Positions 27,566-35,707 of a stretch of DNA of 64,000 nt are shown here, one piece after another (position 1 is the first letter of the stretch; each line of letters opens with the position of its first letter). The notes under the pieces were generated by a model. That model had not been told where the DNA came from. It made no database searches and saw nothing but the letters and a program-made list of their open reading frames with translations. Made by a program: the position numbers and the translations under genes. Source of the stretch: Latilactobacillus sakei (GTDB lineage Bacteria > Bacillota > Bacilli > Lactobacillales > Lactobacillaceae); the NCBI GenBank assembly GCA_002953655.1, contig CP025839.1, positions 1,984,001 through 2,048,000 on the forward strand. The letters run 5' to 3'.

Positions 27566-29758
27566 TTAAGGGGCCGGTGTATTACCTAACGTCCAGTCAA
27601 TGGTCCCTGTGTAATCACCCACATAGGCCCCTGCATTCACTTTTAACAATATCCCTTGATTATCATCCCACTTAATCGGTGTAATGTCATCATCCGATGT
27701 TGTTGTTTTAGAGGCAATTTTTTGCGGGGTGGCGGTAACATCTGTCATCTTTTGACCATCGACGTAAACTAGACCGCCATCTAACTGCTTATGATCTGTC
27801 GTCCGTGTCAAACCGGTTGAGCTAGCATATAAATCCCAACGTGAACCGGTGCCACGCGTATCGGCGACTGTTGGTGCCCAATCGGTATTATCGCGTTTAT
27901 TAATCGTATTCTTCCCGACAGTCACTGGTTCGAAACCAATTTCATCTTTAACCTTATCTAATAAAAGCGTCCCGCCTTTTAATTTAAAGTACACGGTAAC
28001 CACTGCTGATTTTTCATTGTAACCAGCATTGGTCATGTAAAGCGTCAATTTATGGGTGTCATTCAATGATAAACCGACCGTTGGAATCCCACTAACCAAC
28101 TTCGAACCGACATTATTTTGCGCAATGGTCTTTTCTGCACCATCATCGATTGCATAATGCAACGTACCTAGTGCATGGCTATCAATCTTACCAGTCGCTG
28201 ATGATTGCGACCAAGAACCAGTCAAATCGATCGGTTGATTCTTATCGAGTGCAATTGGTTTTTCTTTGGTTGGATCAGTCCATTTTTTATCCAAGGTAAT
28301 CTTAGGCACGCTTGTGACATAAATAGCCTTTTCGGTTGAATCGCGGGCCATCTTACCATCCAAACTAATTTTGTAGTTCCGACCTAGGTTAGTCGTCCCA
28401 TCAGTTGGCGTTGGATCAAAAGCAGTTAACGTAAATTGAATCTTAGACGTGCTATTTTTAGCAATATCGCCCATATTAACCCCGGTACTATATTTATTAT
28501 CACCAACGGTACCGAAAAAATCACTTTCGGTCGCAGCATGCGGTGTCAGTGCATTACCATTCAAATCAATAGCAGGTGTCTTAAAAAGACCTGTCGAAAC
28601 TTTATTCTTCGATACCAATTTATCGTTAATCGCTAAATCATCGGCAACATAGGAAACTCCTTGCGAATCATCCGTTCCTTCAGTCATATAACGCACCCCA
28701 ACTTGCTTCCAATCAGAACCACTCGTTGGTTCATTATTGATTGTCAGAACGCCTTTTAGTTCTTCTAAAGGTTTTGCTGGATTATCCTTCGTTACCTCAG
28801 CACCTAGTGCATCACCATTTTCATGGTACACTTTGTAATTTTGCGACGTAGTAGGAATATTTGAAATTTTCTCAAAAGCGACTTGATTCAATTCATTACT
28901 ACCACCAGTTTTACCGGTGAAGCCCCAGTAAACACTCGTCCCACCGAAAGTTTTGTTCAAATCAGTGATTGTGGCGGTCCCTCTCAAGACAGTATCAAAA
29001 TAATAACTCAAAAGGTGCTTATCCGGATCCCAAGTGACCCTAAATTGGTGCCATTTACCATCTGATAAATACGTATTCTTCGGTAATTCATATAAATTAC
29101 CGTGATTTAAAATAGTTGTGTAGTCCGCTAAAATTCCTAATCCTGAAGTAGCCGAAGTATAGGTTCCGGCCTGAGCTGGAAAACCACTCGCAATATGATT
29201 AGTCGTTAATTGAGTAACCGAAAAATCTAACCAGTTCTGCTTAAAATTCTTGGCGTCCCAGTTTTTATTATTAAACGTATCAAACTCGACCGCGAAACTA
29301 TTTTGAATCGCCGTCGATAAATCCGGTTTAGCACTACTACTGCTTTGCGGTTCAGCCCAAACTCCCAATTGCTGACCACTACCATTCAGTTGAATCACAC
29401 TCGTCCCACGACTATCGCCATGCATTACAAAAGCCATCCCATCAGCAGCTTTAACCCCGCTATCACCAAAATTGAGTAACATCGATGAATCAAAACTCTT
29501 GGTTAAATCAATCCGATTATCCGGATTAGACCAAATAGCCCCCGACTGATTGTTGGCGGCTGGGTTAATGACGGTCACGCCGTCCACTGGTAATTCACTG
29601 TCAGATGCCTTTAGTGGTGGTGCGAATAAATTCTCGATATTTGTAATGTGTGCCGGTACTGGGTCGATTGTTGCCTCTGTTGGGCGAACTACCACCAAGA
29701 TTCCTAGCAATAAACTAATACCTAGCACTAAAAACTGTATTGTTTTATTAATACGCAT
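27566..29758 (-). CDS. L-type lectin-domain surface protein with WxL domain (cluster 3)
   Basis: A 730-aa secreted protein: signal peptide (about 1-31), an L-type (legume-like) lectin domain (about 45-280, with DGMAFVMHGD, AVEFDTFNN, HQFRVTWDPDKHLLSYYFD and VYWGFTGKTGG), a beta-rich middle, and a C-terminal WxL domain (RWDLYAS and DWTLGNTP). It should bind glycans at the cell surface and be held by peptidoglycan through the WxL part. The DFDTFNN-like motif carries metal-binding type residues of this lectin fold. The ATG at 29758 with GGAGG seven bases upstream is preferred over an in-frame start thirty bases 5'. Confidence 0.87.
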   Translation of the reverse strand: MRINKTIQFLVLGISLLLGILVVVRPTEATIDPVPAHITNIENLFAPPLKASDSELPVDGVTVINPAANNQSGAIWSNPDNRIDLTKSFDSSMLLNFGDSGVKAADGMAFVMHGDSRGTSVIQLNGSGQQLGVWAEPQSSSSAKPDLSTAIQNSFAVEFDTFNNKNWDAKNFKQNWLDFSVTQLTTNHIASGFPAQAGTYTSATSGLGILADYTTILNHGNLYELPKNTYLSDGKWHQFRVTWDPDKHLLSYYFDTVLRGTATITDLNKTFGGTSVYWGFTGKTGGSNELNQVAFEKISNIPTTSQNYKVYHENGDALGAEVTKDNPAKPLEELKGVLTINNEPTSGSDWKQVGVRYMTEGTDDSQGVSYVADDLAINDKLVSKNKVSTGLFKTPAIDLNGNALTPHAATESDFFGTVGDNKYSTGVNMGDIAKNSTSKIQFTLTAFDPTPTDGTTNLGRNYKISLDGKMARDSTEKAIYVTSVPKITLDKKWTDPTKEKPIALDKNQPIDLTGSWSQSSATGKIDSHALGTLHYAIDDGAEKTIAQNNVGSKLVSGIPTVGLSLNDTHKLTLYMTNAGYNEKSAVVTVYFKLKGGTLLLDKVKDEIGFEPVTVGKNTINKRDNTDWAPTVADTRGTGSRWDLYASSTGLTRTTDHKQLDGGLVYVDGQKMTDVTATPQKIASKTTTSDDDITPIKWDDNQGILLKVNAGAYVGDYTGTIDWTLGNTPAP

Positions 29759-29800
29759 TGCCAGTCCTCCTTGAGCAGCTTCTTCCAAATGACTAATTAA

Positions 29801-29865
29801 CTGTTACCTCAAGTGATTTCTGTTTAGAAATCAACTGAGGTAACAGCTCATTATTGAGCTGTTAC
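29801..29865 (-). promoter_or_regulatory. Two overlapping, mutually exclusive hairpins between WxL and lectin genes
   Basis: CTGTTACCTCA (29801-29811) pairs with TGAGGTAACAG (29836-29846), with a nested GATTTC/GAAATC stem. GTAACAGCTCA (29840-29850) pairs with TGAGCTGTTAC (29855-29865). Bases 29840-29846 are shared, so only one can form. No T run follows on the minus strand, so this is not a plain terminator; it may be a processing, stability or attenuation element. Confidence 0.6.
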
Positions 29866-29910
29866 TACTATTATAACCATTGTAAAACGCCATCTCAAAT
29901 TAGGGGTGAA

Positions 29911-30525
29911 TTATGCTTTAGGTGTTGCGGTTAACGTCCATGTTAATTGACCCGTATAGTCACCAGCATAAGCGCCAGCTAAAACATGAAGATTTGAGCC
30001 ACTAATCTTGTAGTTCCAGTTACCTAACCCTTGATCTTTGCCAGCTGTGATAATATTTTTAGCACTATCATTTGTTAAATCAACTGATTTCGTATCTGCG
30101 ACCGTGTGGGCTGCGTTATCAGCACTAATACCACTTGCGTTCTTCAATGTTAAAGTTGAACTTTCAAGTGTGTGATTACTTGCATCTGTGAATGGCGTTG
30201 TAAGCGCAACATCAACTGTATAGCCCGCGCCAGTACCACGTGCATCGGCAACTGAAACAACACCATCAGCTGTTTGAGCTAAATCCAAAACAGAAGTTGT
30301 AATTTCTTTTGTCCCAAAATCTAAGTCGGGCACAGCTGTTAACTTAACATTCCCCGTGACATCTTTAGGTGCTGTCAATTGTGCTTTGACCACTGAAGTA
30401 CCTGTTTGGCCGTCAGATGCGATTGCATTCTGGGGCGCATCTGCTGCAAAAACTGTTTGGCCTGAAATCATTGCTGCACCTGCTACTGTTACCAACCCAC
30501 TTAATAATAATGTACTCATCTTCAT
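29911..30525 (-). CDS. WxL domain surface protein (cluster 3)
   Basis: A 204-aa secreted protein with a signal peptide (about 1-28, VFAADAP), the PDLDFGTKEIT lead-in, a variant first motif (DARGTGAGYTVDVAL, Trp replaced) and a standard C-terminal TWTLTATP motif. The start is ATG 30525 (AGAGG eight bases upstream); a GTG at 30528 is an alternative. It is the first gene of an operon with the lectin and DUF916 genes. Confidence 0.9.
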   Translation of the reverse strand: MKMSTLLLSGLVTVAGAAMISGQTVFAADAPQNAIASDGQTGTSVVKAQLTAPKDVTGNVKLTAVPDLDFGTKEITTSVLDLAQTADGVVSVADARGTGAGYTVDVALTTPFTDASNHTLESSTLTLKNASGISADNAAHTVADTKSVDLTNDSAKNIITAGKDQGLGNWNYKISGSNLHVLAGAYAGDYTGQLTWTLTATPKA

Positions 30526-30641
30526 CACAAAGACCTCTATTCTTTAAATTTTCTTTTATCATCTAATTAACATCGTCAAAAAATCCAGCGTTCCAACCAT
30601 CTTGTCCCTTGAAAAGTAACGCTATTAACCTTTTCGAGATT

Positions 30642-30670
30642 AGTATATCACCGTCATAATTAATTGTAAA
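30642..30670 (-). promoter_or_regulatory. Promoter of WxL cluster 3
   Basis: On the minus strand TTTACA (30670-30665) and TATACT (30647-30642) are separated by 17 bp. The untranslated leader would be about 110 nt. Confidence 0.72.
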
Positions 30671-30876
30671 CAACTTATTTTCAAAAATATTTAATAAAAT
30701 AATAGTTTATTAAATAAAGTATATGCCGTATCCATTATTTAATAATTTCTGAAAATAACAATCCCTTATATATCAACGCTCCATTACCCTTTGTTGGAAA
30801 TTAATTCTAAACGATTATGGAAATTTCAGCAAATAATAACATTTTATTTTTTAATTTTAGATAATCAAGTGGGCGT

Positions 30877-30894
30877 TAGTGACATAAATCACTA
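30877..30894. promoter_or_regulatory. CRP/FNR-type dyad upstream of WxL cluster 3
   Basis: TAGTGA-CATAAA-TCACTA is a perfect 6-6-6 inverted repeat with the GTGA-N6-TCAC core of CRP/FNR-family sites. The surrounding 30671-30915 stretch is AT rich and has no other recognisable feature. Confidence 0.4.
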
Positions 30895-30915
30895 TCATAT
30901 TGATTAAAAATCCCC

Positions 30916-30957
30916 AAAAAAACAGGCTAGAAGAAAGCTTCTTCTAGCCTGTTTTTT
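30916..30957. terminator. Terminator after the Rrf2-type gene
   Basis: AACAGGCTAGAAG (30921-30933) and CTTCTAGCCTGTT (30941-30953) with A and T runs outside. The minus-strand T run serves the Rrf2-type gene. Confidence 0.9.
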
Positions 30958-30971
30958 AGACATCAATCAAT

Positions 30972-31487
30972 TTATTTTAGATTTTTAATAATCTTTTGAA
31001 TTAGTAATTCCCGTTGTTCAGCCGATTGGTTCCAATCGATAACTGGAATATCCGGATGACCCATCGTTTCGATAATTAAACCAGAAACAGTTTGTTTCTT
31101 TAGCTCGTTGGCCCATAGCATATCTGCTTTATGAAAAGCAGCATTAATAATCAATGTGCCTTGTTTAGCCACCGGTTGGAAATCATTAAATACTGTATCT
31201 AACTTGCCGGTATCCGGATACGACTTAATCTGCCCTTCAGTTGCCAATACAACATCGTAAATTGATACTTCACTGGCTGGTCTCGCTAACGTAAAGCCGC
31301 CACTATTACCTGAAGACGACTTTACAAGACCGGCTACCACTAATTTACGAATAATCTTACGTAAATAAGTTTGTGAGCCCCCTAACCGATGGTGAATGAC
31401 TTCTGATGAAATCGTATGTTCAGGATCTTGGGTTGCCAATAACACAATAATGCACGTTGCTTGTTCAAATGCTCGTGTTAGTTGCAT
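30972..31487 (-). CDS. Rrf2 family transcriptional regulator
   Basis: A 171-aa protein with the N-terminal Rrf2 winged helix (residues 1-80, SSEVIHHRLGGSQTYLRKIIRKLVVAGL then GNSGGFTLARP). The three-Cys cluster that holds Fe-S in IscR/NsrR is missing (the only Cys is near residue 12), so it is of the YwnA-like, cluster-free type and probably senses another signal. It directly follows the 176-aa gene upstream with a six-base gap, and its GGAG lies near that gene's end, so the two are an operon. Confidence 0.88.
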   Translation of the reverse strand: MQLTRAFEQATCIIVLLATQDPEHTISSEVIHHRLGGSQTYLRKIIRKLVVAGLVKSSSGNSGGFTLARPASEVSIYDVVLATEGQIKSYPDTGKLDTVFNDFQPVAKQGTLIINAAFHKADMLWANELKKQTVSGLIIETMGHPDIPVIDWNQSAEQRELLIQKIIKNLK

Positions 31488-31493
31488 ATTAGT

Positions 31494-32024
31494 CTATCTC
31501 CTTTTAACAAACGTCCCCGAAGCCGCACCTGGAGCCGCTTTTACTTCAAAACCATATTTAGTTAAAATGTGTTCAACTTTGTTGAAACTCTCGCGATCAA
31601 AAGTACTGATATTGCCATCGATTGTTTGAATTTCTAATTTATTAGCTAAGTTACAAAAAGCTTTAACTGCCAATTGTGCTAATCCTAAGTTTTGATAATC
31701 ATAAACTGCCAAACGTGACGCTGCACCCAATGTTTCCAAAACCGTAATATGCATTTCATTTTTCCATTTGTTGGTTTCAAACAAGAGTTGTGCTTGAAAA
31801 TCAACTATTGAATGTCCAAATTTATCAACATTCGCATACGGCGTATATACAAAAATCGAGTTGGTTGATTCCCGCTGGCCGCCTTCACGATAGTCCGTAT
31901 AGACAACGTATTGTTTAACCTCATCATCGCTACTTTGATTCATGCTAGATAGAATTGTTAACTTTGAATCTGCCTCAATTTGCGCTAATTTTCTTGCAAA
32001 GGCTTGATCATTTTCACTTGCCAT
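31494..32024 (-). CDS. Uncharacterised 176-aa protein
   Basis: Not recognised. No signal peptide or membrane segment; it looks cytosolic. The order of a beta-rich first half, then LGLAQLAVKAFCNLANKLE and a KYGFEVK end, recalls the second half of GNAT acetyltransferases, but no clear acetyl-CoA loop is visible, so this is only a resemblance. GGGGGT precedes the ATG at 32024. It is coupled to the Rrf2-type regulator gene and is probably regulated with it. Confidence 0.75.
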   Translation of the reverse strand: MASENDQAFARKLAQIEADSKLTILSSMNQSSDDEVKQYVVYTDYREGGQRESTNSIFVYTPYANVDKFGHSIVDFQAQLLFETNKWKNEMHITVLETLGAASRLAVYDYQNLGLAQLAVKAFCNLANKLEIQTIDGNISTFDRESFNKVEHILTKYGFEVKAAPGAASGTFVKRR

Positions 32025-32120
32025 CTGATAACCCCCATTTGTCTTTCAATCCCGATTATACCACAGGTTTTCCAATTTAACCGCGCTTTTTAAAGGGTTC
32101 TCATTTCGATTGTGATTTTT

Positions 32121-32648
32121 TTATCGAAATCCCTTTTCGTCTAAATTATATTGGTAGTATTGGACTAAATCGCCACCTAAATAGTCCGGAAGCTGCGTTT
32201 GATAAGCAGTGGTAAAGCCCACTTTTTGCAAACAATGGGCTGATTTTTGGTTGGTGATAAAACAAGCCGCCATAAACTTTCCGACCTGTAGATTATCGTG
32301 ATAGGCAGCCAAAACCGCAGTTAGTGCACTTGTCATTAAGCCTTGGCGGCGACATTGCGGTAAAATCGCAAAACTCAGTTCGTACGATTCAATATTGATA
32401 TTGTCTTGTGCCAAATTTGGCGCTAACATAATGAGCCCACAAACCGCATCAGTCTCCTTAGTGACAATTGCCCATGAATGCTCATCAGACTGAAGCATGG
32501 TTAGAAAAGATTGCGCTTCATGCTCAGATTGAAACGGTGGCATGTTAAGTTGCGCTGCAATCTCTCTTTCACAACCGATTTGGTAGACCACTGCTAAATC
32601 ACTAGCAATAAAATGTCTTAATTGTACGGTTTCTGTTTGAATATTCAC
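32121..32648 (-). CDS. GNAT family N-acetyltransferase (RimJ/RimL type)
   Basis: A 175-aa acetyltransferase. The pattern VQLRHFIASDLAVVYQI at the start and ELSFAILPQCRRQGLMTSAL (the acetyl-CoA-binding RxxG/A loop: CRRQGL) are typical of ribosomal-protein and small-molecule N-acetyltransferases. HCLQKVGFT matches the conserved C-terminal strand. The GTG at 32648, seven bases after AAGGAGA, is chosen; an upstream in-frame ATG would include the ribosome-binding site. A hairpin, ATTTCGAT/ATCGAAAT, overlaps the stop codon and may be a terminator. Confidence 0.87.
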   Translation of the reverse strand: MNIQTETVQLRHFIASDLAVVYQIGCEREIAAQLNMPPFQSEHEAQSFLTMLQSDEHSWAIVTKETDAVCGLIMLAPNLAQDNINIESYELSFAILPQCRRQGLMTSALTAVLAAYHDNLQVGKFMAACFITNQKSAHCLQKVGFTTAYQTQLPDYLGGDLVQYYQYNLDEKGFR

Positions 32649-32815
32649 CCCATCGTCTCCTTTTGAAATTCCTACCTTTATCATACGTTACTTACTTATT
32701 TCCGCCAAGCCGTTTTTTATATTTGTCTTAAGAACAAGCATATTAATTGTGGTAGACCACTAAATATTTTATAATTGTAGCCATCAATTCCTATTGTTAG
32801 AAAGATGGTGTTCGT

Positions 32816-33100
32816 ATGGCGTTACGTGATTACTTTCATTTATTCTCAACCGTTCCAGAACAATCAGAATCTTACGATTACATCCTTCATTTTCTAGGGA
32901 CGACCACGCCAGATTTGCGCGATTATCCCGATTTAACCAAAATTTGTGATTGGGCTGCTTACGACGATCACAGTTTTAGAATCTGGACCAGTTTACCTTT
33001 GGATGAATTCGAACAAAAATTGGCGCAATTAACACCGCTAAACGAAAGAGATTATCAAATTGATTACAGCTATAATTTTAAGGATATTAATTTCTTCTAA
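32816..33100 (+). CDS. Small uncharacterised 94-aa protein
   Basis: Not recognised with confidence. A 94-aa acidic, aromatic-rich cytosolic protein (YDYILHFLGTTTP, then DWAAYDDHSFRIWTSL). The spacing of Asp and aromatic residues recalls YozE-type small proteins, but the match is weak. It starts at ATG 32816 and is followed by a promoter and T-box for the next gene, so it is expressed on its own. Confidence 0.7.
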   Translation: MALRDYFHLFSTVPEQSESYDYILHFLGTTTPDLRDYPDLTKICDWAAYDDHSFRIWTSLPLDEFEQKLAQLTPLNERDYQIDYSYNFKDINFF

Positions 33101-33109
33101 ACTTTACGC

Positions 33110-33138
33110 TTGACTTTTAGTCGTTCCTGCCGTAAATT
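33110..33138 (+). promoter_or_regulatory. Promoter of the T-box transcript
   Basis: TTGACT (33110-33115) and TAAATT (33133-33138) with 17 bp between, placing transcription start near 33145. Confidence 0.72.
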
Positions 33139-33144
33139 GATTAA

Positions 33145-33383
33145 CAATCATACAAGTCATCTCATTCAAACCAAGTAATGCTTTATCTGTGTGTCAGGAA
33201 GTCGGTGGTTGCTGCGAACCGATTAGGGTAAATGTCGTGAAATACTGAATGAAGACTTCGGCTAATTAACAGGACCGTTATCCCCTGTAAAAGTGGCGTG
33301 TTGGCTTAAATTGGCGCGCTAACTGGGTGGTACCGCGGTTTCCAATCGTCCCTATTCGCAGATGCGAGTAGGGACTTTTTTTA
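33145..33383 (+). promoter_or_regulatory. T-box riboswitch, probably tyrosine-specific
   Basis: T-box core GGGTGGTACCGCG (33325-33337) followed by terminator stem GTCCCTA...TAGGGAC (33348-33375) and a T run. Stem I carries GGTTGCTGCGAACC at its tip. The specifier loop reads GTGAAATACTGA, in which TAC (Tyr) is the most likely codon. It precedes an NhaC-type transporter gene. The specifier reading is by eye. Confidence 0.88.
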
Positions 33384-33453
33384 TGCAAAATACTATTGAA
33401 AACGACTTTCAATAGCACGTTTCAACTAATTTTAACTAAAGGGAGGTTTTTGC

Positions 33454-33582
33454 ATGTTAAGGCATCTTGCATGTGGTGGTATTCTTCGTTATCAGTCCTA
33501 TGACGCACAACTTCAGATAAAACTTAAAAAGGATGCGTTAATATGTCAAAAAAATCAATTAGTCTATTCGAAGCAACATTAG
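33454..33582 (+). CDS. Possible 42-aa leader ORF between T-box and transporter gene
   Basis: An ATG at 33454 follows a strong GGGAGG (33441-33446) at a good distance and opens a 42-codon frame that ends at 33582, overlapping the transporter start (33543) in another frame. It begins MLRHLACGGILRYQSY and contains three Tyr codons. No known family. It could be a translated leader coupling to the transporter gene, or chance. A 9-bp hairpin, CTATTGAAA/TTTCAATAG, lies at 33393-33415 just before it. Confidence 0.35.
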   Translation: MLRHLACGGILRYQSYDAQLQIKLKKDALICQKNQLVYSKQH

Positions 33583-34922
33583 TTCTCGTGATTCTCCTGG
33601 CCATTATGGGGACCGGCGTTATTATTTTCCAACTTTCTCCTCAAACCCCGGTCCTCACCGGGATTGCCCTGCTGATGTTATGGGCGCGGTGGCGGCATTT
33701 TAGTTGGGGCACGATTCATGAAGGGATTGAGGAAGGTTTAAAAAGTGGTCTAATTCCCATCATTATTTTCATTCTCGTCGGTGCCTTGATCAGTACTTGG
33801 ATTGCCGCTGGTGTCATTCCCAGTTTAATGGTTTGGGGCTTCCAGATGGTCAATGTCCACTGGTTTATTCCATCCATTTTCGTCGTTTGTGCCCTCGTGG
33901 GGAGTGCCATTGGGAGTGCCTTTACCGTTATTTCAACGGTCGGGATTGCCTTTTTCGGCATTGGTGCCACACTGGGATTAGATACCACCATCGTCGCAGC
34001 TGCCATTATTTCCGGGGCAATATTTGGTGATAAATCTTCACCCCTCTCTCAATCAACTAATTTAACGGCTGCCGTTACTGAAACAGATCTCTTTGCCCAC
34101 ATCAAAAACTTAATGTGGACAACCGTACCAGCTTTTGTCGGTTCATTAGTGCTATACGCGATTATCGGGCATACATCTCGTGATATTCCGTTGACCAAAA
34201 TCAGTACAACCGTTGCCATTTTAAAGGCCCATACCGACGTTAGCCTCTGGGCCTTACTCCCGATTATTTTAATTTTCGTCTGTGCGCGGTTAAAAATGCC
34301 AGCTATTCCAACGTTATTTTTAAATATCGCCGTTTCAATCGGTTTAATTTTTAGCCATCATCCCCACACTTCTTTTAAAACAATTGCCAACTTGATTGAA
34401 AATGGCTTCGTCGCTCATACGGGCAATCAAAGTATCGATGCACTTCTCACACGTGGCGGTATTAATAGCATGTTGAGCACAGTGGCCTTAATTATCATGA
34501 CGTTGACCCTAGGTGGCCTATTGATGAAACTCGGTTTAATCGAACGCGTGATGACGCCCCTGGCGACCCATCTCAAAACCCCTGGTCAATTGATCAGCGC
34601 GGTGATTGCTTCTGGGATTGGCGTTAACCTCTTTATCGGTGAAGAATTCCTTTCTGTTATCCTACCAGGTAAAGCTTTTAAATCAACGTTTGAAAAATCA
34701 GATCTTAGCAACTTGGCGCTTGGCCGCGCACTCGAAGATGGCGGGACCGTTATTAACTACTTAGTCCCTTGGGGCGTTGCCGGCGTTTTCGCCGCTAACA
34801 CCCTCGGCGTGCCAACACTAAGCTACCTGCCATTTTGTTTCTTCAGTATCCTCTCACCAATCTTCTCAATCTTGAGTGGGTTTACAGGGATTGGCCTCAA
34901 AAAGAAAAGTGTTACTCATTAA
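33543..34922 (+). CDS. NhaC superfamily transporter, probably tyrosine uptake (TyrT type)
   Basis: A 459-aa membrane protein with about 11-12 helices and NhaC-family signatures (GAIFGDKSSPLSQSTNLTA, IGVNLFIGEEFLSVILPG, LEDGGTVINYLVPWG). Annotated by homology these are Na+/H+ antiporters, but members of the same superfamily behind amino-acid-specific T-boxes are considered amino acid transporters (TyrT, MetT types). With a likely Tyr specifier in the leader, tyrosine import is the best inference. It may matter for decarboxylation or protein synthesis. It is monocistronic with a terminator after it. Confidence 0.82.
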   Translation: MSKKSISLFEATLVLVILLAIMGTGVIIFQLSPQTPVLTGIALLMLWARWRHFSWGTIHEGIEEGLKSGLIPIIIFILVGALISTWIAAGVIPSLMVWGFQMVNVHWFIPSIFVVCALVGSAIGSAFTVISTVGIAFFGIGATLGLDTTIVAAAIISGAIFGDKSSPLSQSTNLTAAVTETDLFAHIKNLMWTTVPAFVGSLVLYAIIGHTSRDIPLTKISTTVAILKAHTDVSLWALLPIILIFVCARLKMPAIPTLFLNIAVSIGLIFSHHPHTSFKTIANLIENGFVAHTGNQSIDALLTRGGINSMLSTVALIIMTLTLGGLLMKLGLIERVMTPLATHLKTPGQLISAVIASGIGVNLFIGEEFLSVILPGKAFKSTFEKSDLSNLALGRALEDGGTVINYLVPWGVAGVFAANTLGVPTLSYLPFCFFSILSPIFSILSGFTGIGLKKKSVTH

Positions 34923-34929
34923 GCAAAAT

Positions 34930-34974
34930 AAAAGAGGTTGCGACAAAAGTAATTTTTGTCGCAACCTCTTTTTT
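34930..34974. terminator. Bidirectional terminator of the GACAAAA family
   Basis: AAAAGAGGTTGCGACAAAA pairs with TTTTTGTCGCAACCTCTTTT between convergent genes. Confidence 0.92.
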
Positions 34975-34989
34975 GAATTCAAAATTTTA

Positions 34990-35011
34990 TACCTGAAACG
35001 CACTCTTTTTA
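34990..35011 (-). repeat. Short GAGTGCGTTTC copy after the VTT gene stop
   Basis: Minus strand: the stop TAA of the VTT gene is followed after three bases by GAGTGCGTTTC, the opening of the element seen at 6.8, 38.6 and 58.8 kb. The rest of the element is absent. Confidence 0.4.
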
Positions 35012-35602
35012 GAATAGATTCATCAAGAATTGACCGCCGTAAACTAATGCAAAGCTATAGGCCGCAATTGATGCTGGTTTACATAAGATGATAATCCATG
35101 TGAATTTCTTCAATGACATTTCGGTTAAACCGGCCATCAAACATAAGACATCATCGGGCGCAACCGGTAGGAAAATCGCTAAGGCGAAAAAGCGCGCGAA
35201 GTTTTTCTTTTCCGTAATCGTGCCAATATATTTATCGTAAGTCTTCTCGTTGATGACGTGGAGGATAAATGGTTTCCCAAACTGGCGGGCCAGTAAGAAA
35301 TTTAAAATTGATCCGATTGCAATTCCGATGTAGTTATAGATAAAGCCCCATAGCGGGCCAAAAACTAAAACACCGGCAGCGGTACTAATCCCCCCCGGAA
35401 TCACTGGAATCACAACCTGAATAATTTGAATCGTAATGAAAATAATCGGGCCGATGAGTACCGAATGACCCAAGTACGCTTGCAAGGCAGTTGTGTTGTT
35501 AAAAAGCCCTAGTCGTGACCAGTAAATGGCTAATGCAATACTCCCAATCAGGGCCATCAGAGAAGTCGTGCTAATTAAACGTCTTGATATTGTTCTACTC
35601 AT
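35009..35602 (-). CDS. TVP38/TMEM64 family (VTT domain) membrane protein
   Basis: A 197-aa protein with about five membrane segments and the VTT/DedA-like core: PGGISTAAGVLVFGPLWGFIYNYIGIAIG, then LLARQFGKP. Family members are thought to move or scramble lipids; the role in lactobacilli is not settled. Length is normal. It stands alone, between a terminator and the pyruvate oxidase gene. Confidence 0.9.
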   Translation of the reverse strand: MSRTISRRLISTTSLMALIGSIALAIYWSRLGLFNNTTALQAYLGHSVLIGPIIFITIQIIQVVIPVIPGGISTAAGVLVFGPLWGFIYNYIGIAIGSILNFLLARQFGKPFILHVINEKTYDKYIGTITEKKNFARFFALAIFLPVAPDDVLCLMAGLTEMSLKKFTWIIILCKPASIAAYSFALVYGGQFLMNLF

Positions 35603-35707
35603 CCGCCAAATTCCTTTCCATCTTCAATGTACCTATAATTTACCACAATTTATTTTATAGCAAGTCCGCCAATAGTCTGATTTAAGAAATCTTAATTTTT
35701 TAAGCAA

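Noticed and set aside
33716-34030. Overlapping and antisense frames inside the NhaC-type gene
   Set aside because: Shadow frames of a strongly supported membrane protein gene; no start signals.
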